Source of the DNA: Pseudomonas sp. Teo4
GTDB taxonomy: Bacteria; Pseudomonadota; Gammaproteobacteria; Pseudomonadales; Pseudomonadaceae
Direction: 5' to 3'
Length of the DNA: 64,000 nucleotides
NCBI RefSeq assembly: GCF_034387475.1
Contig: NZ_JAXCIL010000001.1
Coordinates: 1,550,001-1,614,000, forward strand
Below are positions 1 to 8,502 of this stretch, in pieces. The first letter of the stretch is position 1. Each line of letters begins with the position of its first letter. Made by a program: the position numbers and the translations under genes. The notes beneath the pieces are model-generated. The model worked only from the letters and a program-made list of their open reading frames with translations, had not been told where the DNA came from and ran no database searches.

Positions 1-114
1 TCTCTTTCAACTTTTTGATTAACTGGACAATAATCAGAAAAGTATTACCTCGTGTGACCGGTTGGATGCACCGGTCGCCGCCATAAGTGAGGGGCTAGAG
101 CCCCCGTGTGTCTA

Positions 115-142
115 GCAGGCCGACGCCTTGAAAGCGGCCTGC
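115..142. other. Short hairpin upstream of pagL
   Basis: Two 8-base arms, GCAGGCCG and CGGCCTGC, enclose about 12 bases. The hairpin lies roughly 30 bases before the pagL start. It could end an upstream gene outside the window or shape the pagL leader. There is no T-run, so neither role is established. Confidence 0.3.
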
Positions 143-170
143 CCGTGTTGACCATCAGGAGAAGTCATTG

Positions 171-692
171 ATGAAAACCCGTCTCGCCGCTTCGCTGGCG
201 GCTGCCGTGCTGGCTTTTGCAGGGGCCAACCTGGCTCAGGCCGCACAGGTGTCCGGCGCCGTTGGGGCTACTGGCCAAGGCGACATGACCTACCGTATCG
301 GCATGTCGTTCGACTGGGACAAGAAGTGGCTGGAAAGCAGCACCGGCTACCTGACCGGTTACTGGGATGCGGCCTACACCTATTGGGAAGGCGGTGAGGC
401 CAGTGGTGCCCACTCGCTATCGTTCAGCCCGGTGTTCACCTACGAATTCAGCGGCTTCACCTACACCCCTTACATCGAGGCTGGTATTGGCCTGGCGGCG
501 TTTTCCAAGACCGATGTGGGCGATCAGCGCATGGGGTCGGCAGTCAACTTCGAGGACCGCATTGGTTTTGGCCTGAAGCTGCCGGGTGAGCAGAAAGTCG
601 GCATCCGAGCCATGCATTACTCCAATGCCGGCATCAAGCAGCCGAACGACGGGATCGAGTCGTACTCGCTGTTCTACAGCAAGGGCTTCTGA
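171..692 (+). CDS. pagL: Lipid A 3-O-deacylase PagL
   Basis: PagL is an outer-membrane beta-barrel hydrolase that removes the 3-linked acyl chain of lipid A. The protein has 173 residues with a signal peptide ending near residue 24 (NLAQA). The catalytic residues known from P. aeruginosa PagL (His126, Ser128, Glu140 of the mature form) keep exact spacing here as H149, S151 and E163, in HYSN and GIES contexts. The C-terminus ends in Phe, as expected for an outer-membrane protein. An in-frame TTG lies one codon upstream, but the AGGAG at 157-161 fits the ATG at 171. It is a single-gene unit facing the TonB receptor across a long palindrome. Confidence 0.92.
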   Translation: MKTRLAASLAAAVLAFAGANLAQAAQVSGAVGATGQGDMTYRIGMSFDWDKKWLESSTGYLTGYWDAAYTYWEGGEASGAHSLSFSPVFTYEFSGFTYTPYIEAGIGLAAFSKTDVGDQRMGSAVNFEDRIGFGLKLPGEQKVGIRAMHYSNAGIKQPNDGIESYSLFYSKGF

Positions 693-719
693 TCTTTCTT
701 GCCCTCCCTTGTGTTGTTT

Positions 720-776
720 GATCGGGCCCTATCGCCGCGGTTCGTCGCCACGACAAGCCGGCGATGAGGCCCGATC
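720..776. terminator. Long palindrome between convergent genes
   Basis: GATCGGGCC..ATCGCCG at the left is answered by CGGCGAT..GGCCCGATC at the right, with two mismatches, giving a stem of about 19 bp. It lies between the convergent pagL and TonB receptor genes and probably acts as a bidirectional terminator or a REP-like element. There is no strong T-run. Confidence 0.5.
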
Positions 777-789
777 AGACGACAACGCC

Positions 790-2931
790 TCAGAACGTAT
801 ACGAAACCCCAGCCTGCACCGTGCGCGGTGCGCCTGGGTAGACGTAGGTGTTGAATGCGCCTTCGTCATAGCCTTTGTTGAAGACGTTCTTCAGGTCCAG
901 GTTCAAGCGCACGTGCTCATTGACCTGATAGAAGCTGAGCAGGTCGACCACGGTGTATTGCTCCATGGTGTAGGTCGTCGCGGCAGTCTGGCCTTGGCGG
1001 TCATCCACGTACTTCACACCGACGCCTAGCCCCAGCCCTTTGGCCAGTCCGTCCTGGAACTCATAGGTATTGAGCAGGCTGAAGCTGTTGCGCGGGATGT
1101 TCGCAAGCCGCGTGCCGGTCGGCAGGCTGGTGTCCTTGGTCACCTCGGCGTCCACATAGGCATAACCGCCAATCACCCGCCACTCAGGGGTGATGTTGCC
1201 AGCGATGTTGATGTCCAGGCCACGGCTGCGGACTTCGCCTGCGGCGATCTTGTAGGTGCCGGTCGGGTCGTTGGGGTCGTTGGCCAGCACGTTTTCCTTG
1301 ACGATGTGGTAGATCGCCGCGTCGATGCTCAGCTGCCGGTCCAGCGCTTCCCACTTCACACCCAACTCGTATGACTTGCCTTTCTCGGGGTCGAAGCCAC
1401 GGCCAGTACCACCTGCTGGGGCGCCGCTGTTGGGTTTGAACGAGCGTGCGGTGTTGGCATACACCGCGACGGTATCGGTCAGGTCATACAGCAGGCCGAA
1501 ACGCGGGGTTACGCCGTTCTCGCCTTTGTTGAAGTCACCCGCGCTGTTGAGCTTGTTCACGTAGTCGTGTTCGAAGCGCTCGAAGCGCACGCCAGCGAGG
1601 GCTTTCAGGCGCTCGGTCAGGGCCACCTGGTCCTGGACGAAGAATGCCCAGGTCTTGAGGTTTTCCTTGTCGTGGGTGGTGGTGCGGGTCAGGGCAGGGC
1701 GCGCCTGGTCGTAAACCGGGTCGAACAGGTCGATCGGATAGGCACCGGCGCCTGCGGCCGAGCGCTGGATGATCGAGTTGTAGTCGTAATCCTCGTACTC
1801 GATCCCGGTCAGCAGGGTGTGGCTGAAACCTGCGGTATCGAAGTGCCCGGTGAGGTTGAGCTGGTAGTCGCGGTCGCGCCATTCCAGCTTGCGGTAGTTG
1901 AAGTTGCGTCCCAGGGTGCGGCCGTCTGCCTGCAAACCGTTGGCTTCGATGGCGTTGCCCTTGAGCGAGCCGTCCAGCCACTGCATGCCGCCGCCGAGGG
2001 TCCAGTCCTCGTTCAACGCATGTTCGAAGCGCAGCTGTGCCATGTTGTTGTCGTTGTGCAGCATGTTGTCGCTGCCTTTACCCCAGACGTTGGTGTCACG
2101 CGAGGCGCTACCGGCTTGGTTGGTGTAGCGCGTCAGGCCGCGATCCAGCGGGTGGTTGTTACGCATGAAATCGCCTTCGAAGACGATCTTGGTCGCATCG
2201 TTCACCTGCCAACTGAGCACCGGCGCAACGTCGTAGCGTTCGCTTTCGACATTGTCGCGGAAACTGTCGCCACCTTCGCCGAGCACATTGAGGCGGTAGG
2301 CGAGGCTGCCATCCTGGCTCAACGGGCCGGTGGCATCCAGGGTCGCGCGGTGCATGCCTTGGTCGTCGAACTGGCTGCCGAGGGTAACCTTCGACTCAGG
2401 CAGCGGCTGCTTGCTGACCACATTGAATGTGCCGCCTGGGTCGCCACGGCCGTACAGGCTGGTGGCCGGGCCACGGATCACCTCCAGGCGCTCGACGGTG
2501 TTGGCATCGGGGGCGTTGGGGTAGCCACGGTTGATCGGGAATCCGTTGCGGTAGAACTCGCCAGTGGTGAAGCCGCGCACCGTGAAGGTGGTGAGGCCCT
2601 GGCCGCCGAAGTTGTTGGCGCGGCCGACACCGCCGGCGTAATCCAGGCCGTCCTGCAGGCGCGTGGCGCCGGTGTCCGTCAGCACATCCTTGGGCACCAC
2701 GCTGACCGATTGCGGCGTTTCGTGCAGGGCGGTGTCGGTGCGGGTGGCGCTGGCCGAGCGGGTGGCCTTGTAGCCGGTCACCGGGCCATCCGCTCGTTCA
2801 TTGTCGGCGGTACTGGTAATGCTCAGAGCCTGAAGCTCGATCTGGGCGGGGTCACTGAGCGGTTCGGGCTCGGCCCAGGCCAGTGGGGAGACAGCATGAA
2901 GCACACAAAGCGAAACGAACGTGCGACGCAT
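790..2931 (-). CDS. TonB-dependent siderophore receptor
   Basis: This is an outer-membrane receptor for uptake of ferric siderophore, driven by TonB. It has 713 residues and a signal peptide ending at about residue 20 (PLAWA). The plug domain spans roughly residues 60-180 (ETPQSVSVV, then ERLEVIRGPATSLYGRGDPGG, typical of this family). A beta-barrel follows, ending in ...QAGVSYTF with a terminal Phe. There is no N-terminal secretin/STN signalling domain, and no sigma/anti-sigma genes sit nearby, so it is a plain transporter rather than a FecA-type transducer. A Fur box lies about 55 bases upstream, which predicts induction by iron limitation. The ligand cannot be told from the sequence; hydroxamate or xenosiderophore types are possible. 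Confidence 0.9.
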   Translation of the reverse strand: MRRTFVSLCVLHAVSPLAWAEPEPLSDPAQIELQALSITSTADNERADGPVTGYKATRSASATRTDTALHETPQSVSVVPKDVLTDTGATRLQDGLDYAGGVGRANNFGGQGLTTFTVRGFTTGEFYRNGFPINRGYPNAPDANTVERLEVIRGPATSLYGRGDPGGTFNVVSKQPLPESKVTLGSQFDDQGMHRATLDATGPLSQDGSLAYRLNVLGEGGDSFRDNVESERYDVAPVLSWQVNDATKIVFEGDFMRNNHPLDRGLTRYTNQAGSASRDTNVWGKGSDNMLHNDNNMAQLRFEHALNEDWTLGGGMQWLDGSLKGNAIEANGLQADGRTLGRNFNYRKLEWRDRDYQLNLTGHFDTAGFSHTLLTGIEYEDYDYNSIIQRSAAGAGAYPIDLFDPVYDQARPALTRTTTHDKENLKTWAFFVQDQVALTERLKALAGVRFERFEHDYVNKLNSAGDFNKGENGVTPRFGLLYDLTDTVAVYANTARSFKPNSGAPAGGTGRGFDPEKGKSYELGVKWEALDRQLSIDAAIYHIVKENVLANDPNDPTGTYKIAAGEVRSRGLDINIAGNITPEWRVIGGYAYVDAEVTKDTSLPTGTRLANIPRNSFSLLNTYEFQDGLAKGLGLGVGVKYVDDRQGQTAATTYTMEQYTVVDLLSFYQVNEHVRLNLDLKNVFNKGYDEGAFNTYVYPGAPRTVQAGVSYTF

Positions 2932-2986
2932 CGACGGTACGATCCTGGAGTAGGGCGCTGAGGGGTTGGGAAAAAAGCGTCGCGAA

Positions 2987-3005
2987 ATTACTACGAATCA
3001 TTATC
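2987..3005 (-). promoter_or_regulatory. Fur box for the TonB receptor
   Basis: The 19 bases match the consensus GATAATGATAATCATTATC at about 13 positions, and the half AATCATTATC (2996-3005) is perfect. The site lies upstream of the receptor start at 2931. This is the expected position for repression by Fe-Fur. Confidence 0.7.
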
Positions 3006-3087
3006 AAATGCATTCTTTTTAAGTGGAGCGCGCGTACCAGAATATGGTCTACCGCAGTACCAGTGGGCACTGCGGTGGATTTTCAGC

Positions 3088-3978
3088 TCAGCGAGTGGCT
3101 TTGATCGCCAGCACGTTGCACAGCGGATGCTCCAGCACATGGGCCGTGGTGCCGCCGAGGAAGGTCTGCATGGCATCGTGCCGGTGGCTACCCATGACAA
3201 TCACGTCCGCACGGTTGTGGCTGACGAACTGAGCGATGGCGCGGATCGCCGGGCCTTCCAGAAAGTGCCGCCGCTCAAGAGGGATTTCGTGGTGGTCGCC
3301 AAGGCGGTTGAATGCCGTGCGCTGTGCAGTGCGTACGCTGCCATCGAAGCCCGGCATGGTCACGGTGCCGGCGCCAAAGTCAGCGATGTGGGTCTTGGCG
3401 GCGTCGCACACATGCAGCAGGTGCAGTTCGGCATTGCACTGCAGTGCCAGGGCGTGGGCGCTATGGATGACTTGCTCGTCGAGGTGCTCGCCCGCGCCAT
3501 GGCTATTCAAGTCGACCGCTGCGGCGACCTGGCGTGGCAGGGGTAGGCGGATATCGCTGACCAGGTGCACGGCGACCGGGCTGTCCTTGAGCAGTTGCCA
3601 GTCCAGCGGGGTGACCAGCAGGCGCTTGAGTACGGGTTCGTGTTGCACGTCCTTGATCAGCAGGTCGCAGCCGAGCCGTTCGACTTGCTCCAGGGCGCTG
3701 GCCAGCGGGTCTCGGGTCAGCAGCAACTCGGTGGAAACGTCCAGGCCTGAATTGCTCAGTTGCTCGGCCTCGTCCGACAGCCACTGACGGTTGTCGCTGA
3801 GCAGGCGCTCACGCTCGCGGCCATCGCTCATCAGGCCGAAGGTGTCGACATCGTCGACGAAGACGTTGATATCGAGCAGCGCACCGCTGGATTCCGCCAG
3901 CGCAGCGGCGCGCTGCAGGGCGGGCGTATGGCGCATTTGCGGGCCGAGCATGACGAACAAACGCTTGAACTGGCTCAT
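3088..3978 (-). CDS. Tandem universal stress protein (UspE-like)
   Basis: This is a cytoplasmic stress protein of 296 residues with two consecutive USP domains (about 1-150 and 155-296). The second domain ends with the nucleotide-loop region VIVMGSHRHDAMQTFLGGTT, a variant of the G-x2-G-x9-G(S/T) motif. The reading frame opens 26 codons earlier, but the chosen ATG has GGAGG six bases upstream, which decides the start. UspE-type proteins help in oxidative stress, anaerobic survival and aggregation in other gamma-proteobacteria. It is a single gene, downstream-facing toward the iron receptor promoter. Confidence 0.88.
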   Translation of the reverse strand: MSQFKRLFVMLGPQMRHTPALQRAAALAESSGALLDINVFVDDVDTFGLMSDGRERERLLSDNRQWLSDEAEQLSNSGLDVSTELLLTRDPLASALEQVERLGCDLLIKDVQHEPVLKRLLVTPLDWQLLKDSPVAVHLVSDIRLPLPRQVAAAVDLNSHGAGEHLDEQVIHSAHALALQCNAELHLLHVCDAAKTHIADFGAGTVTMPGFDGSVRTAQRTAFNRLGDHHEIPLERRHFLEGPAIRAIAQFVSHNRADVIVMGSHRHDAMQTFLGGTTAHVLEHPLCNVLAIKATR

Positions 3979-4143
3979 CTCACACCTCCACGTGTGGCAG
4001 CCCCCCATTTGTTCCTGCTGAAAGGGGCGGTCGTACGGCATTTCGACCACCCTCAATCAGTTTAGACGGTGCAGGCGTAAATCAAAGCGTGTGTGGAAAG
4101 TGCAGTGGCATCGTCCTTGGAGGTGCCGGGTTCACTGCTCGGG

Positions 4144-5592
4144 TTACGCTGTGAATCGAGCAATTCTGTCATGGCGCTGAACTAGGCTTTTGTCCATCCA
4201 GCTAAATATATTGATAGCGTCTTTCAGTAAGTAAATGCCATGTGAGCTGTAGAGATAATCGAATTTTTTTGGATCGGAGAAGCCACCTTTTCCAAATGAT
4301 TCGTCGAGCGTTCCGTCTGCGCTCAGTCGTGCAATTTGAAGGTATGAGAACTTGTGTTCATCAATTATATTTCCCGCCAGTACAAGTCTCCCGGCGGGGT
4401 CGAACTTTATATGGTGAAGTGATATTCCTGTTTGCGCATTCTTTTTGTGACCTTTTGTGAAGGAGGGCGACCTGATTTCTTTGGTGAATTGAGGTAGGAC
4501 TTTGCCTGACAAGGTGAAGCCATAGAGTTGAGTGGGGTCGCTGCCGGCATGGAACGGTGCTGTGCTTACGACTATGGTGTTTTTGAACACAGCAAGTCCG
4601 GTGTGCAGCGGTGCTCCGGCCAGGCGAATTTTACCACCGTCGCCAAAATTTTCGTCAAGCGTCGCATTTGAATTGAAACGCACTAGATAGGGTTCATTTT
4701 TATCTGTTGTGAAGCCTGCAATGAGGAAGCTACCATCCTTCAGAAACTCTACTCGGTAAGGGATAAAGACTCTGTCAGCCACAACTGGTAGGGCGATTTG
4801 CGACTTATCCCCTTTTTCGCCAAGACCTGCTACAAGCTCGCCAGTGTGCGGGTTCAATAAAGCACATAAGGTTGAGTTAGTTATAAGGCCGGTAGAATTC
4901 ATAACCAGTCCTGAGAAAATGATCTTGATCTTTCCGTCCACAAGGTCGAGCTTAGACTCAAATCGATAGTCCAGATTTTCGGGTTTTGACGAATTCGGAC
5001 ACTGCTCAGTCTCGGAAACGTTCCCCGTAGTGGATTTTTTCGGATTTAGTTTGGGTTGCGGCTTTTTAGACCCCTTCTGAGGGTAGTCTGGATGTTTCAG
5101 ATAAATCATCCCGTTTTCGCCGAAATCACCAATTGGCTTGAAATTTTCATCAAAAGCATGAATGGCTGCGTGGTAAACAATATTGCCCGCTGACCCGTAA
5201 CGGTAAACAAACGACGCCAGATAGCGACCACGCCCGTCCAATGTGATGTAATTGAGGCTCCTGATTATGCCATATTCTTCCATACCGGTTTCCGGGAGTT
5301 TTACGTGACGGAGTGACTCGTCCCATTTTCCATTTTTGTCAATACGCGTGAAAAACAAGGGGCGCCAGGGCACAGCGCCAGACCCGTCTTGGGGAGGGTT
5401 ATGCCCTACGAATACCATGCTGTCATCAATAGTATTTTTTACGCACACTTCAATTTGGAGCGTGTAAGTTTCATCACCGCTGAATTCAGCAGGGACAATC
5501 GACACGCCATCTTTTCCATAGTCTGGGTCAAGCTCGCCTGGTTTCTTTTCAGCTGCGCCCGGTTTCTTTTTAGCTGCGCCTGGTTTCTTCAT
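4144..5592 (-). CDS. Delta-60 repeat protein, paralog 1
   Basis: The protein has about 482 residues and unknown function. Its N-terminus carries a KKPG/AA/EKKPG imperfect repeat, also visible in the DNA as a tandem TTTCTTTT.AGCTGCGCC repeat. The rest shows scattered delta-60 signatures (TIGR02608-type), such as LDPDYGKDGV, FGENG, LDENFGDGGKIRL and LDESFGKGG, which usually build a beta-propeller-like fold. No signal peptide or catalytic motif is visible. The gene is clearly A/T-richer than its neighbours, which suggests transfer. A homologous protein lies at 8503-9912. An alternative TTG start at 5622 exists, and neither start has a convincing ribosome site. Confidence 0.75.
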   Translation of the reverse strand: MKKPGAAKKKPGAAEKKPGELDPDYGKDGVSIVPAEFSGDETYTLQIEVCVKNTIDDSMVFVGHNPPQDGSGAVPWRPLFFTRIDKNGKWDESLRHVKLPETGMEEYGIIRSLNYITLDGRGRYLASFVYRYGSAGNIVYHAAIHAFDENFKPIGDFGENGMIYLKHPDYPQKGSKKPQPKLNPKKSTTGNVSETEQCPNSSKPENLDYRFESKLDLVDGKIKIIFSGLVMNSTGLITNSTLCALLNPHTGELVAGLGEKGDKSQIALPVVADRVFIPYRVEFLKDGSFLIAGFTTDKNEPYLVRFNSNATLDENFGDGGKIRLAGAPLHTGLAVFKNTIVVSTAPFHAGSDPTQLYGFTLSGKVLPQFTKEIRSPSFTKGHKKNAQTGISLHHIKFDPAGRLVLAGNIIDEHKFSYLQIARLSADGTLDESFGKGGFSDPKKFDYLYSSHGIYLLKDAINIFSWMDKSLVQRHDRIARFTA

Positions 5593-5645
5593 GGTGCTGT
5601 ACCAATGGGGGGGAGCAGCCAATGTAAGGTCAATATCAAGCAGGC

Positions 5646-5666
5646 AAAACTAGCATTTTTAACAGG
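5646..5666 (-). promoter_or_regulatory. Upstream element shared by the two delta-60 genes
   Basis: AAACTAGCATTTTTAACAGG here and AAACTGGCATTTTTGTCAGG at 9968-9987 share 17 of 20 positions. They lie about 55-75 bases before the two paralogous delta-60 genes, in the same orientation. The flanking DNA is far less alike. It may be a promoter or operator kept with the gene; its function is unknown. Confidence 0.4.
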
Positions 5667-5775
5667 CGCAGTTTCGATCCTGTCAGAGGATGCTTAACTG
5701 TTCGTCAAGGAAGGCGCATGCAAGGGTTAGCTCGGGTATGATGTGAACCCCATTATTTCCCAAGAGGCCTGCCCC

Positions 5776-6567
5776 ATGTCCCTGAGCGCTGAACAGATCG
5801 GCGAATTCCGTGTCTTCGCCGAACAGCTGGCCGATGCCGCTGCCTTGGCGATCAAGCCGTACTTTCGCGCCAGCCTGGATGTCGAGGACAAGGGCGGACG
5901 TCTGTATGACCCGGTGACCGTTGCCGACAAGGCTGCCGAAGACGCGATGCGTGAGCTTATCCAGGCCCGCTACCCTGAGCACGGGATTCTCGGCGAGGAA
6001 CATGGCACGGCCATGGGCAGCAGCCCGCTGCACTGGGTGTTGGACCCGATTGATGGCACGCGTGCGTTCATCACCGGTTTGCCGCTGTGGGGCACGTTGA
6101 TTGCGTTGAACGATGGTTCGCGGCCGGTGGTCGGGGTGATGAACCAGCCCTTCACTGGCGAGCGCTTCGTGGGTACCCCGGAAGGTGCCTGGCGCAGCGG
6201 TACGTTGCTGAAAACCCGGGCCTGTGCTGACTTGGCTTCGGCGACGTTGATGTGTACCACACCGGACATGTTCGACACGCCAGCACGCAAGTCGGCGTTC
6301 GAGGCCGTTGCTGGGAAGGCGCGGTTGATGCGTTATGGCGGTGACTGCTATGCCTATTGCATGCTGGCTTCTGGCTTTGTCGATGTGATTGTCGAGGCGA
6401 GTCTGCAGCCGTATGACGTGCAGGCGCTGATGCCGATCATCGAAGGGGCGGGTGGGGTGATTACGGCGTGGGATGGTAGTTCGGCGCAGAATGGTGGGTG
6501 TGTGGTGGCGTGTGGTGATCCGGTGCTGCATGCGCAGGTTGTAGAGATGTTGCGGCACGCGATGTAA
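5776..6567 (+). CDS. Inositol monophosphatase-family phosphatase (histidinol-phosphatase-like)
   Basis: This is an Mg-dependent phosphatase of the IMPase superfamily with 263 residues. The metal-binding motifs are present: GILGEEHG (Glu), WVLDPIDGTRAF (the Asp pair of DPIDGT) and, near the C-terminus, SLQPYDVQALMPIIEGAGG in place of the usual W/Y-D-x-A. The closest described function is the HisN-type histidinol-phosphatase, which carries out the penultimate histidine step. Sugar phosphatase activity cannot be excluded. The start at 5776 has AGAGG nine bases upstream; the frame opens 11 codons earlier. Two hairpins follow its stop. Confidence 0.82.
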   Translation: MSLSAEQIGEFRVFAEQLADAAALAIKPYFRASLDVEDKGGRLYDPVTVADKAAEDAMRELIQARYPEHGILGEEHGTAMGSSPLHWVLDPIDGTRAFITGLPLWGTLIALNDGSRPVVGVMNQPFTGERFVGTPEGAWRSGTLLKTRACADLASATLMCTTPDMFDTPARKSAFEAVAGKARLMRYGGDCYAYCMLASGFVDVIVEASLQPYDVQALMPIIEGAGGVITAWDGSSAQNGGCVVACGDPVLHAQVVEMLRHAM

Positions 6568-6983
6568 CTATTGAATATCGTATCCGGAGCCGAGTGCCAG
6601 TCAGCGGCACCGCTCCGGAAAGTTCCTGGGGAAACCCCAGGCAAGTTGCTCAACGCATGTACCGCGCGTTGGATTCTTCGATCTTGCGCTTCGCCTTGTA
6701 ATGCATGCTGCATTTGCTCAGAACAGTGTGGCTGCTGAGTCGCTCTGCGATCTTTCAAAACACTCTCTGCCTTTCATGCACTGGTGTTTCTCGGCACCGG
6801 TATACCCTGTATCAGCACAGATGGCGCTCTTTTCAGCATACAGCCTGTGCTCACTTTATCGATGGAGCCTTAACCGCACCACGATTTCGATGAAACGTGA
6901 TCTGTTCATCACTAATTAAATTGCTATTTGGATAAATCGGCCCTAGGGTTACTGCACCCGATAACTTTGCAGGAGGCAACGTC
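6568..6983. other. Gene-poor interval with two hairpins and a possible gene remnant
   Basis: No convincing gene is present. Two hairpins follow the phosphatase stop. On the minus strand, 6650-6754 encodes about 34 in-frame residues of protein-like composition, ending in a stop (it includes CSMHYKAKRKIEESN). There is no start, and a stop lies immediately upstream, so it may be the C-terminal remnant of a lost gene. The last 20 bases hold the ribosome site of the next gene. Confidence 0.35.
6584..6641 (+). terminator. Two consecutive hairpins after the phosphatase gene
   Basis: Hairpin one is CCGGAGC..GTGCC paired with GGCAC..GCTCCGG (6584-6618). Hairpin two is CCTGGGG-AAA-CCCCAGG (6625-6641). 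They start 16 bases after the stop codon. A T-run is lacking, so termination is likely but not certain. Confidence 0.45.
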
Positions 6984-7598
6984 ATGGGCCAGGCACGGCA
7001 GCGAAAACGGATGGCGCAACAATTTGAAGTACTGGGTCGAGAGTGGTTGCTATCCCTCTCCAGTGAAGAGCGTGTGATCGTCGATACCGCCACCAGAATC
7101 CATCGGCATATCGTGATGGAGGGCGGGATGTGGGGTGGTTGTTATCATCTGTCATTCTTTCTCAAGCGATATTTGAAGAAGGAGAAAAACATCGAGGTCG
7201 ATGTGCTCGTCGGCTGGGTCGGCGAAGGCTCGTGGGATGGTGTGGCATCCCATGCGTGGGTCGAGTTCAACGGGCGCAAGATCGATATTGCCCTGAGCCG
7301 CACCGAAAACCCGGACATCCTTCCCACTGGCGCGTTTATCGTGCTGGATCGGGTCCTGCTTGAGGGCATGACCCAATACCGTTATTACCCGGAAATTCCC
7401 GAGCATGCCAAGGAGGCGCTGATCCAACTGGCGTTGCTGCCGGAAACCTCCGAGCAGTCGAGGCTGGCCCATGCCAGGCACAGGCAGATGCTTTCGATGG
7501 TCGATGACGAGGAGGCGATCGATGAGTACCTGCGGCAGGTTCCAGCGGGGATGAACTACCACGAGCTGGCGCGACTGGCGGGCTTAACCGTTGGCTGA
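6984..7598 (+). CDS. Transglutaminase/lasso-protease-like Cys-His-Asp protein
   Basis: The protein has 204 residues, and I recognise no named family member. The pattern GGMWGGCYHLS (C53), VASHAWVEFNG (H90) and RKIDI (D101) reproduces the Cys-His-Asp order and spacing of the transglutaminase-like fold, which includes the McjB-type lasso peptide proteases and arylamine N-acetyltransferases. No signal peptide or membrane segment is seen, so it should be cytoplasmic. AGGAGG at 6971-6976 supports the ATG. No precursor peptide gene or asparagine-synthetase-like partner is adjacent. Protease, amidase or peptide cross-linking roles are all possible. Confidence 0.6.
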   Translation: MGQARQRKRMAQQFEVLGREWLLSLSSEERVIVDTATRIHRHIVMEGGMWGGCYHLSFFLKRYLKKEKNIEVDVLVGWVGEGSWDGVASHAWVEFNGRKIDIALSRTENPDILPTGAFIVLDRVLLEGMTQYRYYPEIPEHAKEALIQLALLPETSEQSRLAHARHRQMLSMVDDEEAIDEYLRQVPAGMNYHELARLAGLTVG

Positions 7599-7764
7599 AG
7601 CTGGCGGGTCTTGCGGGTAACAGGGAGTTTTCCAGGCAACGTGAGGCACGGCAGCCTTAGGAGCGGCGAAAGGGCCTGTATCGCACTTTTTCCCGTTTAC
7701 GGGCTCTATGCTTGGCCAGGCCGCGCCGATCCCCGGCGCCGCCGCCGACTCCGACCTGGTGCCA

Positions 7765-8496
7765 ATGGTTGTACGCAAAACCCAACTCCTATCACGCCTG
7801 CTACTGACAGGAACCTTGCTGTGCCTTGGTGCCTGCTCCCAGCAGCAGGGCCGCGACATCGTCAGCCAGCTGGGCGACGGCAAGCCCAGCGAGCTGTTCC
7901 AGACCAGCGTCGACCGCATGGCAACGCTGTCCATGCGCGACAACCTCCAGAGCCTGTACCTGTTGATGAACAAGCTCTACCTGCGCAATCCCAACCAGTT
8001 GAAGATGTCCGGCTACCTCGACGCCGCCACCGCCGAACGGCAAATCCGCCAGGCCATCGAACAGCGCCAACCACTGGCCCAACTGGGCGACAGACGTGAC
8101 CTCGCCGCCTTGAGCTATGCCCTGAGCCCCGAGTTCAAAGGCGATCGCGTCGGCGCTTTCATCTACGCCATCGGCAGCATGCTCATCACCGCACACGGTG
8201 GGCGTACCGAGTTCTACATGACCGATACTATCGACCCGCTGTTCATCAACAACGCCGCCCGCAACATCGAAAAAGCCACCTGGATGCTCAGCCAGCGGCA
8301 AGACGCCAATGGTGTGTTGCTGCTGTTCTCGAACGAAATCTCGGAGGAGGGCAGCAACCTGAGTTTCGCCGTGGAGTTCGGCAAGATCGTGGCGCGGCTG
8401 GACTTGCTGGCAGAGCTGTTGGATGAACGTTATCGGCGAATTGGACTCAACTACGCGCAGAGCCTGTTGCTGATGAATTTCTTACCGGTGCAATAG
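7765..8496 (+). CDS. Conserved lipoprotein of unknown function
   Basis: The protein has about 243 residues. A signal sequence rich in Leu ends in LCLGAC, a good lipobox whose Cys would be lipidated. The rest is mostly helical in appearance (EKATWMLSQRQD, IVARLDLLAELLDERYRR) and has no recognisable catalytic motif. The frame opens at 7708, but those extra 19 residues do not look like a signal sequence, so the ATG at 7765 is preferred although its ribosome site is weak. It runs head to tail with the preceding gene after a 165-base gap and converges on the delta-60 gene. Confidence 0.65.
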   Translation: MVVRKTQLLSRLLLTGTLLCLGACSQQQGRDIVSQLGDGKPSELFQTSVDRMATLSMRDNLQSLYLLMNKLYLRNPNQLKMSGYLDAATAERQIRQAIEQRQPLAQLGDRRDLAALSYALSPEFKGDRVGAFIYAIGSMLITAHGGRTEFYMTDTIDPLFINNAARNIEKATWMLSQRQDANGVLLLFSNEISEEGSNLSFAVEFGKIVARLDLLAELLDERYRRIGLNYAQSLLLMNFLPVQ

Positions 8497-8502
8497 GCCT
8501 TA

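Noticed and set aside
1567..2961. 464-codon plus-strand frame opposite the TonB receptor
   Set aside because: It is antisense to a clear receptor gene, has no domain pattern, and such long shadow frames are common in high-GC DNA.
6801..6860. LexA-like box near CTGTATCAGCACAG
   Set aside because: The CTG and CAG triplets are eight bases apart instead of ten, and the following gene is not a known SOS gene.
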